Source of the DNA: Micromonospora wenchangensis
GTDB taxonomy: Bacteria > Actinomycetota > Actinomycetes > Mycobacteriales > Micromonosporaceae
Direction of reading: 5' to 3'
Assembly (NCBI RefSeq): GCF_002210435.1
Contig: NZ_MZMV01000005.1
Span: 124,001 to 188,000 of the forward strand
Length of the DNA stretch: 64,000 bases
Shown in pieces: positions 7,868 through 17,227 of this stretch. The first letter of the stretch is position 1; each line of letters opens with the position of its first letter. Both the position numbers and the translations under genes were made by a program. The notes under the pieces are model-generated. The model saw only the letters and a program-made list of their open reading frames with translations. It was not told the origin of the DNA and did not search any database.

Positions 7868-9099
7868 CCGGGACGGAACTCGCTCAGTGCGGCGAGGCGA
7901 CTCAACTCGCGGCGGATGGTCAGGTTGTTGCGGCGCAGTAGGCGGTGCAACGCCTGACCGCACAGGTGGTCGTAGCGGATGTCCTCCGGTGAGATACCGG
8001 CGATCTTGCCCAGTGCGAAGGCCGCAGCGGCATCCTCGTTGCGGCGGGCGTGGAGAAAAGCCAGTGGAATGAAGAACCGCGCCTGACGGTCGGGCGGATA
8101 GTCGTCGGGGATGTCCACCTCTGCGGCCAGCCGCATCGCCTCGGCGATGCGACCGAGACGGATCTCGGACTGCACGGCGCTGATGCCCACCTCGGTCATC
8201 CCGAACGGGATCATGTGGGGCTGCAAATCGTCCGGAACGTTCCGGGCGATGCGGCGGGCGTCCTGCAACAACTGGAAGCAACGCTCGACATCGAGGTCCG
8301 CCGCGGCAGCCTCCGCAGCCACCAGGAGCAGCGCTCCACGCAGCGACAGCAGATTGTCCGCCCGGGCGTCGCCGGGCGGTTCATGGGCCGCCGCAGCGAG
8401 AGCCAGCCGCTGCGCCTCCTCGTAACACCCCTGCCGCAGGTAGCTCGACGCCCCGTGCCAGGCCGCAGCCAACAGCGATTCCCCGCCGACCCGCCCGGCG
8501 GCCACCAACGCCCGGTCGGCCATGATCCAGGCGAGCTGCTCCTCGTTCACCCGGGACAGGATCGTGCGCGCCAGATAGTGCACGGAAAGCGCGGCAGCGA
8601 TCGGATCGGCGGTGACCTCGGTACGCAGCCGCGCGGACGCGTCCTGGATCAGTTGGGGCAGCAGCAGGAAGGTCCGCTGGTAGCGGTTCGCGTGACCAGT
8701 CCAGATCCGCCAGGCTTCCTCGACCTCCCGCTCCAGCGAGACGACCTGCGGGCGGCGCTGCGCCTCGTCACCGAGAAGATCGGTGCCCACCGCACTGAGG
8801 ATCGCCGCCCGGGTCCGCGCCACCGCGTTCGCCGGCCGCGATGTCCGTGACGCGTGCGCCTCGGCAAGACCGAGATCCGTCAACAGGTCGCCGATGTCGA
8901 GAACGTCGCTGATGCGTATCGCGTATTCGATGCTGTCCAGGCGACGCTTGCCGTTCTCGATCTGCCGAAGCCACTCTTCACTGCGACCGATCAGGTCGGC
9001 TAACACCCGTCGGGACATTCCGCGTCTGCGTCGTGCTGAAGCTATCCGGTCGCCCACGGATGGCGGCTGCCTACCGGGCACGTTTCTCGGCCCCATCAC
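7864..9099 (-). CDS. XRE-family regulator with long helical (TPR-like) C-terminal domain
   Basis: A 411-residue protein. The N-terminal helix-turn-helix is at about residues 15-70 (GDRIASARRRRGMSRRVLAD, then WLRQIENGKRRLDS). The rest is Ala/Leu-rich and helical, with repeating pairs such as EAWRIWTGHANRYQR and ALAAAAHEPPGDARADNL, as in the TPR-containing XRE regulators abundant in actinomycetes, which often control development or antibiotic clusters. It reads toward the MerR/C39 pair and is separated from the NRPS cluster by about 200 nt. It could regulate that cluster, but nothing in the sequence proves it. Confidence 0.85.
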   Translation of the reverse strand: MMGPRNVPGRQPPSVGDRIASARRRRGMSRRVLADLIGRSEEWLRQIENGKRRLDSIEYAIRISDVLDIGDLLTDLGLAEAHASRTSRPANAVARTRAAILSAVGTDLLGDEAQRRPQVVSLEREVEEAWRIWTGHANRYQRTFLLLPQLIQDASARLRTEVTADPIAAALSVHYLARTILSRVNEEQLAWIMADRALVAAGRVGGESLLAAAWHGASSYLRQGCYEEAQRLALAAAAHEPPGDARADNLLSLRGALLLVAAEAAAADLDVERCFQLLQDARRIARNVPDDLQPHMIPFGMTEVGISAVQSEIRLGRIAEAMRLAAEVDIPDDYPPDRQARFFIPLAFLHARRNEDAAAAFALGKIAGISPEDIRYDHLCGQALHRLLRRNNLTIRRELSRLAALSEFRPG

Positions 9100-9297
9100 G
9101 CTACGTTATCAGCCTTATAGAGCGACTCCCGGATAGTTCGAGGGCTGACTGCCATTGCCGAAAAAACGCACAAACTTCGGCCGGTGGTGGTCAACAGGCT
9201 GGAATTTCCATCGCGTTGCCGGGCGCTCCGGATCAGGAGCGCCCGGTCGAATCCCTGCGGTGTGCAAGTCGCAAGAAAACACCACCGCGCAGTCAGC

Positions 9298-10269
9298 TCA
9301 GCCCGTGAGGAGGATCTTGCCGGTGAGCCCGGCGCGCCGGGCATGGGCGACGGCCGCGACGACCTCGCTCAGGGCATACCGGCGTGTGACGGAAGACGGC
9401 AGCGTCCCGTCGAGAGCATCGGCGATGATATGCCGTCCTATCCGGGCAATCTCGTCCGGCGGCATTCCGCTCAGGTAATGAGGCAGCCAGAATCCCTCGA
9501 CGGTAAGACCCCGGAAGATGAGGTGAGCCGGTGATGCGGCGACCGGCTGACCGCAGAGCAGTCCGAAACTGACCATAAGACCACCCGTACGAAGACACCG
9601 CAGCGCGTCGGTTCCCGTTTCCCCACCGACAGCGTCCAGCGCCGCAGAGGCACCGACGCCATGCGTCAGTGTGCCCACCACGGAAAGCAGATCCGCGCGG
9701 CTGGTGTCGACGAGGTGATCGGTCGGCGGAAGACCCTCGACGTTCACCGGGCCGCTGCCGCGATGGGTGCTGACGGTATTGACCCCCTGTGCGTACGCGA
9801 GATGCGCGATCATCCGGCCCACCGCGGACAGCCCGGCGGTCTGAACAAGCCACGCCCCGGGCGGGAGCGCGACACGGCGCAGCAGCAGACGGGCGGTGAA
9901 CGGATTGATCATCAGTTGCGCGCCCACATCGTCGTCGATGCCGTCGGGAAGCACCAGGACGTCGGCGGCGGGCACCACCACGCTCTCCTGCCAGGTGCCG
10001 AACGCCGAGACGGCAACCCTGGTACCGGCGGCGAGACCGACGTCGGCACCCGTGGCGTCGACGCGACCGACGCCCTCGAAGCCGGGAACGGCAGGAAGCA
10101 CGGGACGTCGACCGTAAGCCCCGCTGATGTAGAGCAGGTCCGACGGATTGACCGGCCGGTGGGTCAACCGGACCCGGACCTCACCCGGCCCCGGTTGCGG
10201 CCGGGGAAGCTCGACCTGCCGGAGCACGGCCGCCGGCTCGCCGTGGCGGCTGAACTGAATCGCGTACAT
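9298..10269 (-). CDS. MDR-superfamily NAD(P)H reductase (quinone/enoyl reductase type)
   Basis: A 323-residue zinc-independent medium-chain reductase. The N-terminal GroES-like domain has RPVNPSDLLYISGAYG and PAVPGFEGVGRV, and the cofactor domain has the ALMINPFTA-type motif of enoyl-thioester reductases followed by WLVQTAGLSAVGRMIA. These features resemble mitochondrial-type trans-2-enoyl-thioester reductases more than alcohol dehydrogenases; zinc-binding cysteines are absent. It is the last gene of the five-gene minus-strand operon starting with the A-T-reductase, 30 nt after the HisF-like gene, which suggests it reduces a pathway intermediate. Confidence 0.8.
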   Translation of the reverse strand: MYAIQFSRHGEPAAVLRQVELPRPQPGPGEVRVRLTHRPVNPSDLLYISGAYGRRPVLPAVPGFEGVGRVDATGADVGLAAGTRVAVSAFGTWQESVVVPAADVLVLPDGIDDDVGAQLMINPFTARLLLRRVALPPGAWLVQTAGLSAVGRMIAHLAYAQGVNTVSTHRGSGPVNVEGLPPTDHLVDTSRADLLSVVGTLTHGVGASAALDAVGGETGTDALRCLRTGGLMVSFGLLCGQPVAASPAHLIFRGLTVEGFWLPHYLSGMPPDEIARIGRHIIADALDGTLPSSVTRRYALSEVVAAVAHARRAGLTGKILLTG

Positions 10270-10299
10270 CCGAGCCCCCTGCTCCGTCCGGGCCGATCC

Positions 10300-11067
10300 T
10301 CAGCGGTGACCGTCGCAGTGCCGGATGGCGTCGGACACGCTGTGGATGCCGCGGTGGAAGATGGTGTTGGCGAGCGCGTAGGCGGCACCGGCCCGGGACC
10401 GGACCGACACCATGTGCGCGGGTTCGCCGCAGCCCCCCGACGCGATGACCGGAACCCCCGCGGCATCAACCACCGCCCTGGTGAAGCGAATGTCGTACCC
10501 CTGCTCGGTGGCGCCCTCCCGCTCCAGGCAGTTCGCCAGGATCGCGCCAACTCCGGCGGCTGACCAGGCCGCCACCCAGGACAGGGCGTCGATACCGGTG
10601 GCCCGCCGACCACCGTCCACGTGCACCTGCCAACCATCGCCGGCGCGGCGGCAGTTCATCACCGCCAGGACGCTGGCCGAACCGTGACGTCGTACCGCCC
10701 TCGACACGAGATCGGGTGAGTCCACGGTGGCGGTGCTCAGCGCCACCGCCGCAGCCCCGGCTCCGAGGACCGCCTCGACGTCGTGGTCGTCGCGGGCCCT
10801 ACCGTTGTCGACGGACACCAGCAGCGCGCCGCCACCACTGCACAGCTCACGCAGCAGCGGCAGGAACCGGCTGTCGTCCCGCCAGCCGTCCTGGATGTCG
10901 AGGAAGATCTTCTCCGTCCCCTGACAGCGGTACCGGTCGAGGATCTCGACCGGGTCGTCGCAGGCCCGTCCCTCGTGCCACGCCGACGGATTCGCCCTGC
11001 CACCGCGGATGTCAAGGCACGGAACGACGTACGGGTGGTCGTCGCTGGACCAGCGCATCCCGGTCAT
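10300..11067 (-). CDS. HisF-like TIM barrel, catalytic residues substituted
   Basis: A 255-residue protein of the HisA/HisF fold. The first catalytic Asp is present (VVPCLDIRGG, Asp19) and the C-terminal phosphate-binding part is conserved (VIASGGCG, then ANTIFHRGI). However, the loop that carries the essential Lys in HisF (VVKGV) reads RANPS, and the region of the second catalytic Asp (VVGID in HisF) reads LAVMN, so an Asn replaces Asp. The product is therefore unlikely to be histidine-pathway cyclase. No HisH glutaminase is nearby. Its ATG overlaps the stop of the FAD oxidoreductase (ATGA), so it belongs to the NRPS-linked operon, where it may catalyse a cyclisation or be a repurposed scaffold. 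Confidence 0.75.
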   Translation of the reverse strand: MTGMRWSSDDHPYVVPCLDIRGGRANPSAWHEGRACDDPVEILDRYRCQGTEKIFLDIQDGWRDDSRFLPLLRELCSGGGALLVSVDNGRARDDHDVEAVLGAGAAAVALSTATVDSPDLVSRAVRRHGSASVLAVMNCRRAGDGWQVHVDGGRRATGIDALSWVAAWSAAGVGAILANCLEREGATEQGYDIRFTRAVVDAAGVPVIASGGCGEPAHMVSVRSRAGAAYALANTIFHRGIHSVSDAIRHCDGHR

Positions 11068-12344
11068 GCCTGCCGTCCCTGCCGCTGGTCGTGGCCGACC
11101 TCCTCGGTCAGCATCCGTAGTCGGTGACTGTCGGGAGCGAGCCGGGTGGCGATGTCGATGGCACTGTTCACTGCTGTCTCCTGGGAGTCGATGTCGGCGA
11201 GGTGGTGCCCGGCGAACCAGAGGCCGTCGCGGCCCTGGTGATCGGCCAGCACCCGACGGCCGCGGACCGCCGCGGCATCCGGATAGAGCTGTTCGAAGTC
11301 AGCGGTGGCCACCAGGCGCTCGGGCAACCGGGGCCGGTGGGTGAGCTGACTTCGGAAGACCTGGGCCCCCGTGATCGGCCCGTACCAGGCCGTCGAGTCG
11401 GCGTGTTCCCGGTAGACGGTCAGGTTGGAGGTGGACCACTGGTCCGCCCGTGCCGGCAGATAGGCCGGATCGAGGTGCAGGCCGGTCGTCGAGGGCAGGT
11501 ACCGGAAGCCGGCGAGAGCACGGTTGAGCCGATCGGCGTGGGGGAACTGCCGGATGAGCCGGAGGCAGCGCGGCGGTGGCACCGCCAGCACCACCTGGTC
11601 GGCCTGGTAGACCTGTCCGCCTGCGGTGCTCAGCGTCCACCGCCGGTCACCGGACTCCATCCTGGTGATCTCCGACCCGGTGCGGATGGTCGTGGCCAGC
11701 AGGTCCACCGCGATCGCCCGGACGAGCCGCGCCAGCCCACCGACCAGGTTCTGCCAGCCGGCGGACCCACCCGCAGCGGGCGCGGCGCTCCGCGCGAGCA
11801 CGGCGGTGGCCGCCCGCCCGGACACCTGCCGGGCGTCGTCGATGCTGCATCCGTACAGCGCGGCGACGGGCGCGTACAGGACCGTTCTCTTCAGCCCGTC
11901 GGTGACGGGAAGCGGCTCGACGAGATCGGCGTAGCTCCTCTCCCAGGAGACCCCCTCGGTGTCCCAGTCGACCGCCGCCCGCGTCAGCAGGGCACGTGCC
12001 TCCCCGCCGGCACCGAGGATCCCGCTGCGGGTGCCGTCCGGCGTCACCAGCAGCGGGACGGGCATGTCCGGCACCTGGATCGTGACGGTCGTGGGTACCT
12101 CCACGACCTCCGCCGCCAGCCCCATGAGTTGGATCAGCCGCGCATGCCGGGGGAACAGGACGGCGGAGAAGTCCTGCGCACCCAGGTCGACAGCGCACTC
12201 CACACCGTGGTGGAGGGTCGTCGCCGACCTGACGTGACCCCCCAACTCGGCCTGCGCCTCCAACAGGGTGGTCTCGTGGTCGTGCTCCAACAGCCACGCG
12301 GTGGTCAGACCAGCCAGCCCGCCACCGACCACGACGATCCGCAT
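11064..12344 (-). CDS. FAD-dependent amine-oxidase/protoporphyrinogen-oxidase-like enzyme
   Basis: A 426-residue flavoprotein starting MRIVVVGGGLAGLTTAW, the Rossmann motif, with strand-2 Glu at LLEAQAELGGH and a C-terminal FAD contact (GLWFAGHHLADIDSQETAVN). The pattern is that of NAD(P)/FAD-binding amine oxidases, phytoene desaturases and protoporphyrinogen oxidases. ATG 12344 is preferred over the longer open frame because it begins exactly at the Rossmann strand and has GGGAAGGGG upstream. It starts 20 nt after the TenA-like gene and overlaps the HisF-like gene. A C-C or C-N desaturation of an amino-acid-derived intermediate is a reasonable guess only. Confidence 0.82.
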   Translation of the reverse strand: MRIVVVGGGLAGLTTAWLLEHDHETTLLEAQAELGGHVRSATTLHHGVECAVDLGAQDFSAVLFPRHARLIQLMGLAAEVVEVPTTVTIQVPDMPVPLLVTPDGTRSGILGAGGEARALLTRAAVDWDTEGVSWERSYADLVEPLPVTDGLKRTVLYAPVAALYGCSIDDARQVSGRAATAVLARSAAPAAGGSAGWQNLVGGLARLVRAIAVDLLATTIRTGSEITRMESGDRRWTLSTAGGQVYQADQVVLAVPPPRCLRLIRQFPHADRLNRALAGFRYLPSTTGLHLDPAYLPARADQWSTSNLTVYREHADSTAWYGPITGAQVFRSQLTHRPRLPERLVATADFEQLYPDAAAVRGRRVLADHQGRDGLWFAGHHLADIDSQETAVNSAIDIATRLAPDSHRLRMLTEEVGHDQRQGRQA

Positions 12345-12364
12345 GAGCCTGCCCCTTCCCGCGG

Positions 12365-13036
12365 TCAGGCCGCCGCCACCTCGGCCCAGAACAACCGCAG
12401 GTACTCGTCCATGAACCGCCCGGCCGCGACGGCGCACGCCGGATCGTCACCCCGGTCCAACGCGTCCTGCAGCGTCGACTGGGTCACGGCGTAGAAGTCG
12501 CTGATGTCCCCGGGCCGGTAGTACTCGACGACCTCCGGGGGCAGTGCGATCCCGCCGCGCTCCGCACTGGCGACGATGGCGTCGCACACGCCGAAGTACG
12601 AGTCCATGTCCGACAGCAACGCCATGCAGATCTCCGCCTGGGTGCCGTGCAGCGCCAGCCAGGACACGTATCCGTTGAACGTGTTCTCCAGGGGCGTGGT
12701 GTACCGACGGGAACGGTCCTGCTCGCTCACACCCAGCAGGTCGGCACAGCGGTGCAGCTTCGGCCCCGCCGCGATCACCATCGAGTAGAAGGCCAGGAAG
12801 GTGTTCCCGGCCGGCGGCCGGGCGAACCGGCCCATCATCGCCGCGTACGCGCCGAGTTCGGCCCGGTGCGCGCGCAGCTCCGCGCAGATCTCCCGCTCGA
12901 TCTGCGCGGTCGTGAGCGAGTCGGCGGCGGCGATCGCGAGCAGTTCGTTGGGCGGGTCGGACTTGCGTAGCCGGACGATCTCCTCACGCAGAGACCCGGC
13001 GGTGGGCCCGACAACATCGCGGTCCATCTGAATCAC
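12365..13036 (-). CDS. TenA/haem-oxygenase-fold protein
   Basis: A 223-residue all-helical protein with the layout of TenA/THI-4 and PqqC-like proteins: NTFLAFYSMVIAAG, the helix YVSWLALHGTQAEICMALLS, then YYRPGDISDFYAVTQ, and a final FMDEYLRLFWAE. TenA enzymes hydrolyse aminopyrimidines, but the same fold includes di-iron oxidases that cleave or oxidise amino acids (UndA, BesC, SznF types). A clean di-iron ligand set is not obvious by eye, so chemistry is open. It lies between the A-T-reductase and the FAD enzyme, hinting that it acts on the aldehyde or carrier-bound amino acid made there. GTG and ATG codons lie close together at its start. Confidence 0.65.
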   Translation of the reverse strand: MIQMDRDVVGPTAGSLREEIVRLRKSDPPNELLAIAAADSLTTAQIEREICAELRAHRAELGAYAAMMGRFARPPAGNTFLAFYSMVIAAGPKLHRCADLLGVSEQDRSRRYTTPLENTFNGYVSWLALHGTQAEICMALLSDMDSYFGVCDAIVASAERGGIALPPEVVEYYRPGDISDFYAVTQSTLQDALDRGDDPACAVAAGRFMDEYLRLFWAEVAAA

Positions 13037-13211
13037 CTTCTCCTCGGGACACGGTGGCGGTCGACAGCCGCCAGGGCCGATCGGGCGACCCCGGCGTCAG
13101 ACAACCCGGCAGAACATGGGGAGCGGGGGCTGAGCACCGGATCTCCCACGCGGGAGCGCGGATCCGGCGATGGCGGCCGACTCCCACGGGCGGTGCTCGC
13201 GTCGCCGACCG

Positions 13212-16200
13212 TCACCCCGGCGGGTCGGGGATGAACCCCACCCGCGCGAAGTAGTCGAGGTAACGGTCGAGCATGGCGGAATCGGTCGGGGGACAGGCCC
13301 ACGGCAGGTCGGCGAGGTCCCGCTCGGCGTGTGACCGGTCGAGCTCCGGAAACACGCTGCGCGTGTACAGCTCCTTCACGGTGAGGTCGAGGCCCGTGGC
13401 CGGCAGGGTGAAGATCGGCACGAAGGCCGCAATGGGATGTCGGGGCTGCGCGTCGACGAAACCGACCAGTTCCTTGACCCACTGGTCGTAGCGGATGACG
13501 GTGATGCGGTGCCCCCGCGCCCGCATGCGGCCGACCATGTCCGACAACCGTCCCGGCCGGGGATTGGTCAGGTGGTACGTCCGACCCACCGAATCCCCGC
13601 TGCCGGTCAGGAAGGCGATCGCCGCCGCCAGGTAGTCGGCGGGCACGAAGTCGAGCGGCAGGTCGATCTCCGGCGCGCTGCCCATCTCCACGATCGCCTT
13701 GAACAGGGCGCAAATGGCCGCCTCCGTGTTCCAGGTCCCGGTACCGCTGTCACCGGTGATCTCATACGGGCGGTGCACCACGACAGGTAGCCCCTCAGCC
13801 GCGGCCCGCCGCAGCAGCTGTTCGGCGACCCACTTGCTCTCCGGGTAGCCCATCGACAGCCGGCCGAAATGCTCCAGGGGCTCGTCCTCACCGACCCGGC
13901 GGGCACCGGCGGAGCCGAAGCCGGCCAGCACGGCGATGGTGGACACGTAATGCAACGCGACGCCCCGGCCGCTCATCGCGAACTCGATGAGGTTGCGCAC
14001 GCCGTCGACATTCGTCGGGCGCAGCTCCTCGTACGGGTACACGAAGTTGACGTGCGCCGCGCTGTGGTGGATGGCGTCCACGGTGCCGGTGAGCTCCCGC
14101 CACCGCCCGTCGGACCAGCCGAGGTGACGTCGACGCAGATCGCCCGCGACCGCGGTGACCCGCCCCGGCGGCAACGCCCCACGATGCCCGTACCGTCGCT
14201 GAGCGTCGCGGACCCGCGCGAGGGCATGGTCGTCGTCGTCCGCCCGGACCAGGCAGACGACGTCCGCACCGGTGTGCCGCAGAATGCCACGCAGCAGGTA
14301 CGAGCCGAAGAACCCGGTGGCGCCGGTCAGCAGGATCCGGCCCGGCGGACGCCGGGACGCGGCCACGTCCGCCCGCTCGCGCCGCCGCACCGTCGGGTGC
14401 AGGTACAGCTCGCGCCGCCACCGGTCGTCGGCGGTGTCCTCGACGACCAGCGCGCCGTTCACGGCATCGGACACGGCACCGGTGAACGAGGCGAGTCCCG
14501 GGTCGGCGAGCAGCCGGTGCAGCAACGGCCGGCTCTGCGCCAGATCGATCCCCAGGGTCGTCACGATCCGATTGACCAGCTGAGCGGCACGCAGCGAGTC
14601 CCCGCCCTGCCCGAAGAAGTCCTCGTCGGACGCCGGATCACCCTGCGGCAGGATCAGCGACCAGGCCTGCACCACCCGCGCCGCGACGTCCCCGCCGTCC
14701 GCACGCCCGGTCTCCCCGCTGGGAGGAGCACCCACGGTGGCCACGTACCGCAGCCGGTCGAGGTCGACCTTGCCGGTCGGGGTCAGCGGCAACACCGGCA
14801 GCCGGTGCAACGCCGACGGGATGGCATACCTCGGCAGGTCACGGGCCAGGTGACGGCGGAGCTCTGCCCTGTCCGGGGCGGGATCGGTGCACGTGTAGTA
14901 CGCCACGACGTGCCGACTGACCGCGTCCTCGACCGTGACCACCGCGCTGTCGGTCACAGCCTCGTGCGCGTTCAGGACATGCCTGATCTCGTCGAGCTCC
15001 AGCCGGTTGCCGCGGACCTTCACCTGATCGTCCCGACGGCCCCGGAAGTGCAGCACACCGTCGTCGTCACGGCAGGCGAGATCCCCCGTGCGGTATAGCC
15101 GCTGCGCGACGCCGTCGACGAGCACCGTCACGAACGAGCGGGCGGTCTGCTCGTCGTCGCCCAGGTAGCCGAGGGCCAGACCGTCGCCGCCGATGTGCAA
15201 CTCGCCATCGACACCCGGCGGCACCGGCCTGCCCTCGGCTGAGAGAACCAGGCAGGAGGTGTTACCGATCGGCAGGCCGATGGGAACGTCCGGGGCGTCC
15301 TCGGCGACCGCGGTGATGGTGTGGGTGGTGGCGAAGACGGTGGCCTCGGTCGGGCCGTAACCGTTGACGAACCGGCCCGGAGGGCCGTGTCGCAGAATCT
15401 GCCGCACCAGCCGCGGATTCAGCGCCTCACCCCCGGTGAGCAGATGCGGCACGCCGGCGAAGATCCCGGGCCGCTCGTGCGCGAGCTGATGCAGCAGCCC
15501 GGTGGTCAGGAAGACAGCCGTCGGCTCGTTCTCGCCCAGCCACCGCTGGAACCCCGCAGCCGACAACAGGGTTTCGTTGTCGACGATCAGGACGCTGGCA
15601 CCGTTGAGCAGGGGCAGCCACAGCTCCAACGTCGCCGCGTCGAACGAGATCGTCGCGCCGTGCATCATCCGCTCGCCCGGGCCCAACTCCAGGAACAGAT
15701 TGTCCACTGCCGTGCGCAGCACGGCGCGATGCGGAACGATCACCGCCTTCGGCCGTCCGGCGGTACCCGAGGTGAACATCAGATACGCGGGATCGGCGCC
15801 GGTGTGAGCCGGGCGCGTCGGGGTCACGGGTCGGTGCGCCGTGAGCACCGGGTAGTCGACGCAGCGCACCATGTCGTCCACGACGTCCCGGCTGCCGGGC
15901 AGCCGGACGGCCACGACCGGCCGGGCGATCTCGACCATGCGCGCCAGCCGTGCCGGTGGCAGCTGGTCATCGAGCGGGAGATAGGCGGCACCCGCCTTGA
16001 GAACGCCGAGCATCGCCGCACAGGCCTCCGGCGAACGGTGGCCGACCAGCCCGACCACGGTTCCCCGGGTCACCCCCAGGGACGTCAACGCGGCACCGAT
16101 CCGGTCGGCGGTCACCCGGAGCTGCTCGTACGTCCACCTGACGCGGCCCGCCCGCACCGCCTCCGCAGCCGGCGTCCGCCGGGCGGTCCGGTCGAACAGC

Positions 16201-16358
16201 CCGTCGACCGTCGTGGCCGCCGCCCGAGTGGCCGAGACGTCGTCGACCGCGCGCCGACGCGGATGCCGGTCACTGTCGACAGGGCCGCCCGCCGGAGCGT
16301 CACCGGGGCTCGTCGCACCCGCCATCGTCCCGCTGGGAGCTTCCTCGTCAGTGGACAT
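13212..16358 (-). CDS. NRPS A-T-R: adenylation, carrier and thioester-reductase protein
   Basis: A 1048-residue protein with no condensation domain. The A domain (about 50-560) has [26 protein letters not shown] and the A8 block [13 protein letters not shown]. Its pocket read against GrsA is D-A-L-F-L-G-G-V-F-K, close to Val codes of the DALWxGGTFK type. The carrier domain is at about 577 ([14 protein letters not shown]). From about 670 comes a short-chain-dehydrogenase-like reductase with [11 protein letters not shown] and the catalytic YPESK. Proteins of this layout load an amino acid and release it reductively as aldehyde or alcohol. It is the first gene of a five-gene operon and is transcribed away from the decarboxylase gene. 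Confidence 0.92.
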   Translation of the reverse strand: MSTDEEAPSGTMAGATSPGDAPAGGPVDSDRHPRRRAVDDVSATRAAATTVDGLFDRTARRTPAAEAVRAGRVRWTYEQLRVTADRIGAALTSLGVTRGTVVGLVGHRSPEACAAMLGVLKAGAAYLPLDDQLPPARLARMVEIARPVVAVRLPGSRDVVDDMVRCVDYPVLTAHRPVTPTRPAHTGADPAYLMFTSGTAGRPKAVIVPHRAVLRTAVDNLFLELGPGERMMHGATISFDAATLELWLPLLNGASVLIVDNETLLSAAGFQRWLGENEPTAVFLTTGLLHQLAHERPGIFAGVPHLLTGGEALNPRLVRQILRHGPPGRFVNGYGPTEATVFATTHTITAVAEDAPDVPIGLPIGNTSCLVLSAEGRPVPPGVDGELHIGGDGLALGYLGDDEQTARSFVTVLVDGVAQRLYRTGDLACRDDDGVLHFRGRRDDQVKVRGNRLELDEIRHVLNAHEAVTDSAVVTVEDAVSRHVVAYYTCTDPAPDRAELRRHLARDLPRYAIPSALHRLPVLPLTPTGKVDLDRLRYVATVGAPPSGETGRADGGDVAARVVQAWSLILPQGDPASDEDFFGQGGDSLRAAQLVNRIVTTLGIDLAQSRPLLHRLLADPGLASFTGAVSDAVNGALVVEDTADDRWRRELYLHPTVRRRERADVAASRRPPGRILLTGATGFFGSYLLRGILRHTGADVVCLVRADDDDHALARVRDAQRRYGHRGALPPGRVTAVAGDLRRRHLGWSDGRWRELTGTVDAIHHSAAHVNFVYPYEELRPTNVDGVRNLIEFAMSGRGVALHYVSTIAVLAGFGSAGARRVGEDEPLEHFGRLSMGYPESKWVAEQLLRRAAAEGLPVVVHRPYEITGDSGTGTWNTEAAICALFKAIVEMGSAPEIDLPLDFVPADYLAAAIAFLTGSGDSVGRTYHLTNPRPGRLSDMVGRMRARGHRITVIRYDQWVKELVGFVDAQPRHPIAAFVPIFTLPATGLDLTVKELYTRSVFPELDRSHAERDLADLPWACPPTDSAMLDRYLDYFARVGFIPDPPG

Positions 16359-16711
16359 CCGTCACCATCCGGTCGTTGGAGAAGTCGGTGTACCCGTCAA
16401 CCGGGCGGCACGCTGCGCACAACCGCGGCGTGGGGCCTGAGCGTTCGGACCCGGGCAGCACCGGCAGATGCCACGGTAGGAACGGACCGGCTCCCGGCCG
16501 GCACACCCGGTTGGACCCCCATACCGGGCAGGATTTGCTTCCAACGGGAATTGGTCCCTGCCACCGCAACCGACACGTACCGTCGCAGCCACGGCCGGAC
16601 CGCCATCACCCCCCGCCGGTTACGGCACGACCACCCGGCAGCCCGACCTACCGCCCCGACACCTCCCCTGTCGTGGCCGTCGTCGACCTGCCCGACGCAG
16701 GGGAGGAACCA
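16359..16711. promoter_or_regulatory. Divergent intergenic region
   Basis: These 353 bases separate the divergently transcribed A-T-reductase and phenolic acid decarboxylase genes and must hold both promoters. The frames open through it do not look coding, and I see no strong repeat, operator or RNA element. Confidence 0.5.
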
Positions 16712-17218
16712 GTGACCCGGACACCGGTCGAGGTGGCGGGAATCGTCGGCCGACACCTGATCTACACCTACGCCAACGGATGGCAGTACGAGATGTACGT
16801 GAAGAACGCCACCACCATCGACTACCGGATCCACTCCGGAATGGTCGGCGGGCGGTGGGTCAAGGACCAGAAGGTCGACCTGGCGGCCCTCGCACCCGAC
16901 GTCTACGCAGTGTCGTGGACCGAGCCCACCGGCACGTCGGTGTGCGTCACCATCATGCCGGAGCGGCGGCGACTGCGCGGCGTCATCTTCTTCCCCAGCT
17001 GGGTACACGAACACCCGGAACGTACGGTGCTCTTCCAGAACGACCACCTGGAACGCATGCGTCGATACCGCGACGACGGACCGACGTACCCCGTACACGT
17101 CGTCGCCGAGTTCGCCGACATCACCTTCGTCGAATCCTGCGGCACCGACGACGACACCGTCATCGACCGCCCTCCCCACCAGCTTCCCGCCGGGTACGCC
17201 GACCGCCGCAACCCGTGA
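16712..17218 (+). CDS. padC: Phenolic acid decarboxylase
   Basis: A 168-residue protein that matches the phenolic acid decarboxylase family throughout: [18 protein letters not shown], then [36 protein letters not shown] and EFADITFVE. The family uses Tyr, Arg and Glu residues in these blocks to decarboxylate p-coumaric, ferulic or caffeic acid to vinylphenols without cofactor. GTG 16712 is chosen because GGGAGG precedes it and the family start follows. The O-methyltransferase gene begins 9 nt downstream, so the two are probably co-transcribed; together they could modify a phenolic compound. Whether they serve the peptide pathway is not shown. Confidence 0.92.
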   Translation: MTRTPVEVAGIVGRHLIYTYANGWQYEMYVKNATTIDYRIHSGMVGGRWVKDQKVDLAALAPDVYAVSWTEPTGTSVCVTIMPERRRLRGVIFFPSWVHEHPERTVLFQNDHLERMRRYRDDGPTYPVHVVAEFADITFVESCGTDDDTVIDRPPHQLPAGYADRRNP

Positions 17219-17227
17219 GGGGGAGCC

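Noticed and set aside
11124..12494. 456-codon open frame on the plus strand
   Set aside because: Antisense to the FAD oxidoreductase, which has a clear Rossmann motif; no domain in this frame.
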